From: Chloroflexota bacterium
GTDB lineage: Bacteria; Chloroflexota; Dehalococcoidia; GIF9; UBA5629
Direction of reading: 5' to 3'
NCBI GenBank assembly: GCA_026389675.1
Contig: JAPLHJ010000172.1
Location: forward strand, 1 to 6,072
Length of the DNA stretch: 6,072 nucleotides
In this document: piece by piece, positions 1-4,752 of the stretch
How positions within the stretch are numbered: position 1 is the stretch's first letter
How the letters are laid out: the number at the start of each line of letters is the position of its first letter
Program-made: the position numbers and the translations under genes
Notes under the pieces: generated by a model
The model's database searches: none
Told to the model about the DNA's origin: nothing
Seen by the model: the letters and a program-made list of their open reading frames with translations, nothing else

Positions 1-1139
1 GAAAAAAAAAGGTCGGCATTACGCGTGTCCACCTGGAAGAAGATGTCGCCAAGCTGCTGCACCGCACTACACCCGAAGGCGAGAGTTACAGCCTGGTAGA
101 CATCAATCGCGCGGGCATGCCGCTGATGGAGATAGTCAGCGAACCGGACATGAACTCTCCCGAGGAGGCCCGCCTTTACTTAGTTAAGCTGAGATCCATC
201 CTGCAGTACCTGGGAGTTTCAACCGGCAATATGGAGGAAGGCAGCTTCCGCTGCGATGCCAATATCAGCATCCGCCCGGAAGGCAGCAAAGAATTCCTGG
301 GCAAGGTGGAAGTCAAGAATATGAACAGCTTCCGCGCCGTGTACCGGGCCCTCGAATTCGAGGAGAGGAGGCAACGCGAGGTGCTGGATACCGGTGGCAG
401 GATCGCACAGGAAACCCGCGGCTGGGTGGACGAGAAGGGCATTACGGTCAGCCAGCGCAGCAAGGAATATGCGCACGATTACCGCTACTTCCCCGAACCC
501 GACCTGCCCCCGCTGGCATTCAGCAGGGAAATGGTTGAGCAGGTCAGGGCCGCCCTGCCTGAATTACCCGAGGCTAAATTCGACAGGTTTGTCTCGGGCT
601 ACAGCCTCACACCCTACGATGCAGGGTTGCTAACCGATTCCAGGCCGCTGGCAAACTATTTTGAAGAATGTGTCAGCCTGGCTGGCAAATCGGGCAGTGA
701 AAAGGATATCCCGAAAAAAGCCAAGACCATCAGCAACTGGCTGCTGGGTGATTTCACGCGTTTATTGAATTCGAGCAACACAAGGATCGAGGCAAGCAAT
801 ATCAAACCGGGGCATCTCGTGGAGATGCTTGACCTGGTTGACAGGGGGACTTTAAGCGGACCGCTGGCTAAAACTGTCTTCGAGGAGATGTTTTCCAGCG
901 GCAAATCTGCATCGGCTGTTGTGTCCGAGCATGGACTGGTACAAATCAGCGACAGCGGAGAACTTGCTATAATAGTAGACAAGGTTATTGCCGATAACGA
1001 TAAGGCAATTGCCGACTACCAGGCCGGTAAAGAAGCATCGCTCACCTTTCTCATCGGGCAGGTCATGAAGGCCTCCCGGGGCAAGGCCAACCCGGCGGTA
1101 GTCAGAAAGATAATCGTCGATAAACTCGGAGGAAATTAG
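1..1139 (+). CDS. gatB: Asp/Glu-tRNA(Asn/Gln) amidotransferase subunit B, 5'-truncated by window edge
   Basis: GatB is the ATP-dependent subunit of the cytoplasmic GatCAB complex. It phosphorylates the side chain of misacylated Glu-tRNA(Gln) or Asp-tRNA(Asn), and GatA supplies ammonia for amidation. The frame is open from base 3, so the ATG at 117 is internal. About 378 residues are visible, and the family is usually about 475-490, so roughly 100 N-terminal residues lie outside. Visible family blocks, in order, are GITRVHLEEDVAKL (about 18-59), SLVDINRAGMPLMEIVSEPD (about 87-149), MEEGSFRCDANISIRP (231-278), VEVKNMNSFRAV, and SKEYAHDYRYFPEPDLPPL (about 459-515). The last ~140 residues form the helical, tRNA-binding YqeY-like tail, from KKAKTISNWLLGDF to GQVMKASRGKANPAVV. 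The TAG stop lies one base before secG. A nine-A run occupies bases 2-10. The presence of GatB implies indirect synthesis of Gln-tRNA and/or Asn-tRNA. Confidence 0.97.
   Translation, partial: KKKVGITRVHLEEDVAKLLHRTTPEGESYSLVDINRAGMPLMEIVSEPDMNSPEEARLYLVKLRSILQYLGVSTGNMEEGSFRCDANISIRPEGSKEFLGKVEVKNMNSFRAVYRALEFEERRQREVLDTGGRIAQETRGWVDEKGITVSQRSKEYAHDYRYFPEPDLPPLAFSREMVEQVRAALPELPEAKFDRFVSGYSLTPYDAGLLTDSRPLANYFEECVSLAGKSGSEKDIPKKAKTISNWLLGDFTRLLNSSNTRIEASNIKPGHLVEMLDLVDRGTLSGPLAKTVFEEMFSSGKSASAVVSEHGLVQISDSGELAIIVDKVIADNDKAIADYQAGKEASLTFLIGQVMKASRGKANPAVVRKIIVDKLGGN
965..973 (+). promoter_or_regulatory. Possible extended -10 promoter inside gatB, upstream of secG
   Basis: The sequence TGCTATAAT is a perfect TATAAT hexamer (968-973) preceded by the TGn extended -10 element. 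It lies about 168 bases upstream of the secG start on the same strand. No convincing -35 hexamer stands 16-18 bases upstream, but extended -10 promoters can work without one. Transcription would begin near 980. The motif falls within codons of gatB and could be chance, so this is only a candidate for extra secG and SAM hydrolase expression. Confidence 0.25.
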
Positions 1140-1140
1140 T

Positions 1141-1365
1141 ATGCCCGTATATCTGACCATAGCACAGATAGTTTTAGCGGTAGCTCTGATAGCAGTACTG
1201 GCCTTACAGGTAAAAGGCGGCGGACTGGGAGGCATATTCGGCCAGGCTGACGGAGTTTACAGGACAAGGAGGGGCGTGGAGAAAACGCTCTTCCAGGTTA
1301 CCATCGTGCTCGCGGTCCTGTTCATTATACTTTCCATAGTCATCGTAAGGGTCAGTTCAGCTTAA
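1141..1365 (+). CDS. secG: Protein translocase subunit SecG
   Basis: SecG is the small non-essential membrane subunit of the SecYEG channel. It assists SecA-driven export across the cytoplasmic membrane. The 74-residue product has the family architecture: a hydrophobic helix at about 4-23, a cytoplasmic Gly-rich loop (VKGGGLGGIFG, 24-34), a short charged stretch (RTRRGVEK, 41-48), and a second hydrophobic helix at about 50-70. The length is normal for a minimal two-helix bacterial SecG (about 70-110). The ATG start is well supported by GGAGG at 1128-1132, eight bases upstream and inside the end of gatB. The gene starts one base after the gatB stop, so translational coupling is likely. The downstream SAM hydrolase begins 13 bases after its TAA stop. 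The pairing with gatB probably reflects operon packing rather than shared function. Confidence 0.95.
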   Translation: MPVYLTIAQIVLAVALIAVLALQVKGGGLGGIFGQADGVYRTRRGVEKTLFQVTIVLAVLFIILSIVIVRVSSA

Positions 1366-1378
1366 CCGGGGAGGTGGC

Positions 1379-2224
1379 ATGTCGCGGGTCATCACGCTGA
1401 CGACCGATTTCGGCACCAGTGATGGTTACGTAGCAGTAATGAAGGGGGTCATGCTGGGCATCAACCCACTGGCCGACGTGGTTGATATCTCGCATGCCAT
1501 AGAGCCCCAGTCCGTGCGCCAGGCTTCTTTTATCCTGCATACATCCTGGCGTTATTTCCCCGAGGGAACAATACACGTGGCGGTCGTCGATCCCGGTGTG
1601 GGCAGCCACCGCAGGGGGGTCATTCTCAAAACGCCTTTAGCCTGCTTTATAGCCCCGGACAACGGGACACTCAGTTATATACTTTACGAACAGGCTAAGC
1701 TACACGGCTCGCACGGATCCCCAGGCTCCCAGCAGGTCACGCTGCACAACATCCCCGGGGATTGCCAGGCAATTTCGATCACCAGGCAGGAATTCTGGAG
1801 GCACCCGGTCAGCCCGACCTTCCACGGACGGGACATTTTCGCACCGGTCGCCGCCCACCTCTCTCTGGATATACCCATCGGCGAGTTCGGGGAAAAGATC
1901 GACAGCCTTTACGCTTTCCCTATACCGGTACCCTTCAAAGACCCCGCCGGACATCTGGTCGGGCATATCATCCACATCGACAGGTTCGGCAACCTCATTA
2001 CCAACCTGCGCAGCCGTGATATACCGGCGGGAGGCGCTGCTGTGGAGATAAGCAACCAGCGTATCGACAGCACCAGCCGCTACTATGCCCAGGGTAGCGG
2101 GTTGATGGCCGTCATCGGCAGCAACGATTACCTGGAGCTCTCGATCAGGGATGGCAGCGCCGCCGCGGTACTCGGCGCGCGGATAGGCGATACATTGAAA
2201 ATCTTTAATCCTGTTTCGTGTTAG
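1379..2224 (+). CDS. S-adenosyl-L-methionine hydrolase (adenosine-forming), DUF62 / SAM hydroxide adenosyltransferase family
   Basis: Proteins of this family cleave SAM with water to adenosine and methionine. They are relatives of the SAM-dependent fluorinase and chlorinase, and their physiological role is unsettled. The 281-residue product starts directly with the N-terminal signature ITLTTDFGTSDGYV (5-18). It carries VAVVDPGVGSHRRG (68-80), IAPDNGTLSYIL (91-102), TFHGRDIFAPVAAH (147-160), IIHIDRFGNLITNL (197-210) and the C-terminal IGSNDYLELSIRDGSAAAVLG (246-266). The Asp-Arg-His triad described for water-activating members aligns with D71, R78 and H149, which favours hydrolase over halogenase. 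Residues about 104-127 (His/Gly/Ser-rich at first) look like an insertion relative to the archaeal prototype. The ATG has GGAGGTG at 1370-1376, a strong but close ribosome binding site. The last four bases overlap the convergent cysS. Confidence 0.92.
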   Translation: MSRVITLTTDFGTSDGYVAVMKGVMLGINPLADVVDISHAIEPQSVRQASFILHTSWRYFPEGTIHVAVVDPGVGSHRRGVILKTPLACFIAPDNGTLSYILYEQAKLHGSHGSPGSQQVTLHNIPGDCQAISITRQEFWRHPVSPTFHGRDIFAPVAAHLSLDIPIGEFGEKIDSLYAFPIPVPFKDPAGHLVGHIIHIDRFGNLITNLRSRDIPAGGAAVEISNQRIDSTSRYYAQGSGLMAVIGSNDYLELSIRDGSAAAVLGARIGDTLKIFNPVSC

Positions 2225-2232
2225 CGTGAAAC
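2213..2232. terminator. Small inverted repeat over the shared stop codons; possible weak terminator
   Basis: GTTTCGTG (2213-2220) can pair with CGTGAAAC (2225-2232) around a TTAG loop (2221-2224). In the plus-strand RNA this is an eight-pair stem containing two G-U wobbles. In the minus-strand RNA those wobbles become mismatches, leaving five outer pairs and one inner pair. The loop is exactly the four bases containing both stop codons. No T-run follows on the plus strand. On the minus strand only a loose AT-rich stretch (around 2196-2209) follows. It is therefore not a classical intrinsic terminator, but it is the only candidate between the two converging units. Confidence 0.25.
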
Positions 2233-3582
2233 CTTCCAGGTTGTGCCCTTCGCCGTATCCTCGATAGTAACTCCTATGGAGATCAACTGGTTGCGTACTT
2301 CGTCAGCCAGCTTCCATTCTTTTGACCGCCTGTATTCATTACGCCTGGCAATCAAATCCTCTATCCTGGCTACCTCATCATCAGGCAGCTTTTTAGTTTC
2401 CTGGAGTGTAAAACCGATAACGGCGGCCAGCTCCCTGAGCATATCCTTAGCCCTGCCGGTATCCATGCCCTTCTCATGGCCGCGGTTGATTTCGCGGACC
2501 AGGTCGAACATGGCAGCCACCGCCTGGGGAGCATTGAAATCATCGTCCATCGCTTCGATAAACCTGGCTTTAAACGCTTCAGCGTCCAGCATCTCTCCAC
2601 CCCACTTGCCCTCCGTTTTCAACGCCTGCCGCATCCTCTCGATACCGGTTTCCGCAGCGTCCAGGGCCTCCAGGCTATAGCGCAGCGGCATCCTGTAATA
2701 CGAGCTTATGATAAAAAGCCTGATAGCATCGGCGCTGTTGCGCTCCAGCGCCTGCTTCACGGTCACCAGGTTGCCCAGCGATTTGCTCATCTTGTCAGCG
2801 CCTAACTGAAGGAAACCGTTGTGCATCCAGGTGTGCACAAAGGGCGTCACGCCGGTATAGCACTCCGACTGCGCCATCTCATTTTCATGGTGAGGAAAGA
2901 TAAGGTCCTGGCCGCCTCCATGTATATCAAGGCTGTTGCCGAGGTGCCCTGTGGACATGGCGGTGCACTCGATATGCCATCCCGGCCTGCCGTCACCCCA
3001 GGGACTGGGCCACGAAGGCTCCCCGGGCTTGACCGCCTTCCAGAGCGCGAAGTCCAGCGGGTCATCCTTTTTCTCCGATTCAGATGTGGCCGTGACCCGC
3101 ATATCATCGGCATTCTGATGCGTGAGTTTGCCGTATCCCGGGAAGCTTTTCACCCTGAAATATACACTGCCTTCAGATTGGTAGGCATGTCCCTTTTCCA
3201 TCAGGCTTTTCACCACTTCGATTATCCGGGGCATCTCCGTAGTGGCGCGCGGATACACGGTGGCCCGCTTGATATTGAGCGCATCCATGTCGCTGAAATA
3301 TTCTGCTATATATTTCTCCACCAGGTCCTGCCAGGCTATGCCGCGCTCATTGGCGCGGTTGATTATCTTATCATCGATGTCCGTAAAATTTTGTACGTAC
3401 TTGACCCTGTACCCGCGGTATTCAAGGTAACGCCTGATTACATCGAAGGAAACATAACACAGGGCATGGCCGAAATGGCAGACGTCATAAACGGTAACGC
3501 CGCATACATACATCTTCACTTCGTCTTTGCTCAGGGTAACGAATTCCTCTTTCTGGCCGGATAACGTATTAAAAATTCTCAT
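2221..3582 (-). CDS. cysS: Cysteinyl-tRNA synthetase
   Basis: This is a class I aminoacyl-tRNA synthetase that charges tRNA-Cys with cysteine in the cytoplasm. The 453-residue product is near the family's usual ~460. The catalytic Rossmann domain carries the HIGH-type motif as HFGH (36-39) and KMSKS at 264-268. The zinc ligands that confer cysteine selectivity are all present at C27, C206 (GWHIECTAMS), H231 and E235 (FPHHENEMAQSE). The DIDDKII segment (68-74) and DIHGGGQDLIFPHHENE are also diagnostic. The C-terminal part (about 340-453) is the helical DALR/anticodon-binding region, ending in TTWKVSR. The ATG start has GAGG (complement of 3589-3592) six bases upstream. The gene is the last in the radA-ispD-ispF-cysS run, 25 bases after ispF. 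Its TAA stop overlaps the stop of the convergent SAM hydrolase. Confidence 0.98.
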   Translation of the reverse strand: MRIFNTLSGQKEEFVTLSKDEVKMYVCGVTVYDVCHFGHALCYVSFDVIRRYLEYRGYRVKYVQNFTDIDDKIINRANERGIAWQDLVEKYIAEYFSDMDALNIKRATVYPRATTEMPRIIEVVKSLMEKGHAYQSEGSVYFRVKSFPGYGKLTHQNADDMRVTATSESEKKDDPLDFALWKAVKPGEPSWPSPWGDGRPGWHIECTAMSTGHLGNSLDIHGGGQDLIFPHHENEMAQSECYTGVTPFVHTWMHNGFLQLGADKMSKSLGNLVTVKQALERNSADAIRLFIISSYYRMPLRYSLEALDAAETGIERMRQALKTEGKWGGEMLDAEAFKARFIEAMDDDFNAPQAVAAMFDLVREINRGHEKGMDTGRAKDMLRELAAVIGFTLQETKKLPDDEVARIEDLIARRNEYRRSKEWKLADEVRNQLISIGVTIEDTAKGTTWKVSR

Positions 3583-3607
3583 TCAGTACCTCGTTAAATA
3601 ACCAACC

Positions 3608-4078
3608 TCATTCAGACAGCATGGCTACGGCCATAGCTGCCATCCCCTCTCCCTTGCCTTCAAACCCCAGCCTGTCGGTGGTGGTCGCCTTGACCATGAC
3701 ATAGTCGTCTTCAATGCGCAGCGCCTCAGCTATGTTGTGCCGCATTTGATCTATGTAGGACGCGATCTTCGGCTCCTGGGCAACCAGGGTGCTATCCACG
3801 TTGCGGATAACATAACCCTGCGATGCAACCTTTCGCCCGACATGCTCAAGCATGTGTATGCTTGAGGCGTCTTTATGCTGCGGATCACCTGCCGGGAACT
3901 GGTGGCCGATATCCTTTAGCCCGGCAGCCCCCAGCAGGGCATCCATAATGGCATGGACAAGGACGTCCGCATCACTGTAGCCTTCCAACCCCTTCTCGAA
4001 AGGTACCCTGACGCCGCCCAGAATAAGCTGCCTGCCGGGTACCAGGGGATGCGCGTCATAGCCGATTCCTGCTCTCAT
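3608..4078 (-). CDS. ispF: 2-C-methyl-D-erythritol 2,4-cyclodiphosphate synthase
   Basis: IspF is the MEP-pathway enzyme that cyclises CDP-methylerythritol 2-phosphate, releasing CMP. It normally works as a trimer with zinc at each active site. The 156-residue length is typical and the protein aligns with E. coli IspF without gaps over about 145 residues. The zinc ligands D8, H10 (GIGYDAH) and H42 (SDADVLVHA) are present, as are DIG (56-58) and the cytidine-site block ATTTDRLGFEGKGEG (131-145). Three positions differ from E. coli: Y34 for His, A63-G64 for Asp-Thr in FPDTD, and D135 for the metal-binding Glu. The ATG start lies four bases after the ispD stop, with AGGTGA (complement of 4083-4088) overlapping that stop, so translation is probably coupled. 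Codons for about residues 71-79 contain a perfect inverted repeat. Confidence 0.97.
   Translation of the reverse strand: MRAGIGYDAHPLVPGRQLILGGVRVPFEKGLEGYSDADVLVHAIMDALLGAAGLKDIGHQFPAGDPQHKDASSIHMLEHVGRKVASQGYVIRNVDSTLVAQEPKIASYIDQMRHNIAEALRIEDDYVMVKATTTDRLGFEGKGEGMAAMAVAMLSE
3841..3866. repeat. Nested inverted repeats within ispF
   Basis: CTCAAGCAT (3845-3853) and ATGCTTGAG (3858-3866) are perfect nine-base inverted arms around a four-base GTGT loop. A second, competing pair, CATGC (3841-3845) and GCATG (3850-3854), encloses a TCAA loop. The two stems share bases, so they exclude each other. The region encodes roughly SSIHMLEHV of IspF. No T-run follows on either strand, so it is not a terminator. 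It may simply reflect codon composition. Confidence 0.5.
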
Positions 4079-4082
4079 TTTA

Positions 4083-4751
4083 TCACCTGCTCCTTGCGAT
4101 TATTTCCGCCAGCGAAAGGTCCTCCGGCGTGGTAATTTTAATATTCCCGTAATCGCCGGGATATAATTTTACCTTATAGCCCGCCCGCTCCACGACAGCG
4201 GCGTCATCGGTAAATTCACCATTGATCGCCAGGTAGGCTTGCTTTAATACATCAGCCCGGAAAACCTGCGGCGTCTGTACCACCCTGAGAAAACCGCGTT
4301 CCAGAGTCCTTGTAACCAATCCCTCCCCATCAATCTCTTTAACGGTATCCTTTATCGGCACTGCCGCTACCGCTGCGCCGGTCTGCCTGGCAGCTTCAAT
4401 ACCGTCGTCAATCAGCTTACCGGTCAGAAACGGGCGCGCGCCATCATGCACCAATACCCACTGGCAGCCCTGCACCTTTTCCAATCCTTTCTTCACCGAA
4501 TCCTGGCGCAATCTCCCGCCCTCACAGATCGCCGATACCTTGGTTAAACCTCTTTCAGCAACCATCTTTTTACCGGTTTCCATCTTGTCTTTATGTAAAA
4601 CCAGGATGATTTCATTTATCGCCCGGCAGCCCTGCAGGACGCCCAGTGGCCAGGCTATGCATGGTTTGCCCGCCAACATCGCAAATATTTTGTCGGTCCC
4701 CATCCTTTCAGCGCTTCCCGCGCCGACCACTATGGCTGCTACCCTGTCCAC
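4083..4751 (-). CDS. ispD: 2-C-methyl-D-erythritol 4-phosphate cytidylyltransferase
   Basis: IspD joins CTP and methylerythritol 4-phosphate to give CDP-methylerythritol in the MEP isoprenoid pathway. IspF acts two steps later. The fold is a nucleotidyltransferase. The N-terminal nucleotide loop reads VVGAGSAERMGTDKIF, with the catalytic Arg and Lys five residues apart instead of seven as in E. coli. Later blocks are VLVHDGARPF, AAVPIKDTVKE, RVVQTPQVF, TDDAAVVERAG and GNIKITTPEDLSLAE, all family hallmarks. I chose the GTG at 4751-4749 (222 residues). It has GAGG six bases upstream, sits one base after the radA stop, and places the nucleotide loop close to the N-terminus as usual. A TTG at 4763 would give 226 residues and overlap radA by 11 bases. 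That start has only GGGAG four bases upstream and is less likely. The stop is four bases before ispF. Confidence 0.95.
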   Translation of the reverse strand: MDRVAAIVVGAGSAERMGTDKIFAMLAGKPCIAWPLGVLQGCRAINEIILVLHKDKMETGKKMVAERGLTKVSAICEGGRLRQDSVKKGLEKVQGCQWVLVHDGARPFLTGKLIDDGIEAARQTGAAVAAVPIKDTVKEIDGEGLVTRTLERGFLRVVQTPQVFRADVLKQAYLAINGEFTDDAAVVERAGYKVKLYPGDYGNIKITTPEDLSLAEIIARSR

Positions 4752-4752
4752 G

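Noticed and set aside
117..119. ATG at 117 as the start of gatB
   Set aside because: The frame is open upstream to base 3 and encodes the conserved GITRVHLEED and SLVDINRAG blocks, so this Met is internal.
852..1235. Minus-strand open frame across the gatB-secG junction
   Set aside because: It is antisense to two recognised genes and shows no family features.
2821..3564. Long plus-strand open frame (247 codons) opposite cysS
   Set aside because: It lies wholly inside the certain cysS gene on the other strand, has no recognisable motifs, and its His/Pro/Gly-rich composition is typical of an antisense shadow.
4162..4167. TATAAT on the plus strand within ispD as an antisense promoter
   Set aside because: It has no TGn extension, no good -35 hexamer, and no plus-strand gene downstream.
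4433..4442. GGCGCGCGCC palindrome
   Set aside because: It is explained by codons for the conserved Gly-Ala-Arg of the IspD HDGARPF motif and has no associated structure.
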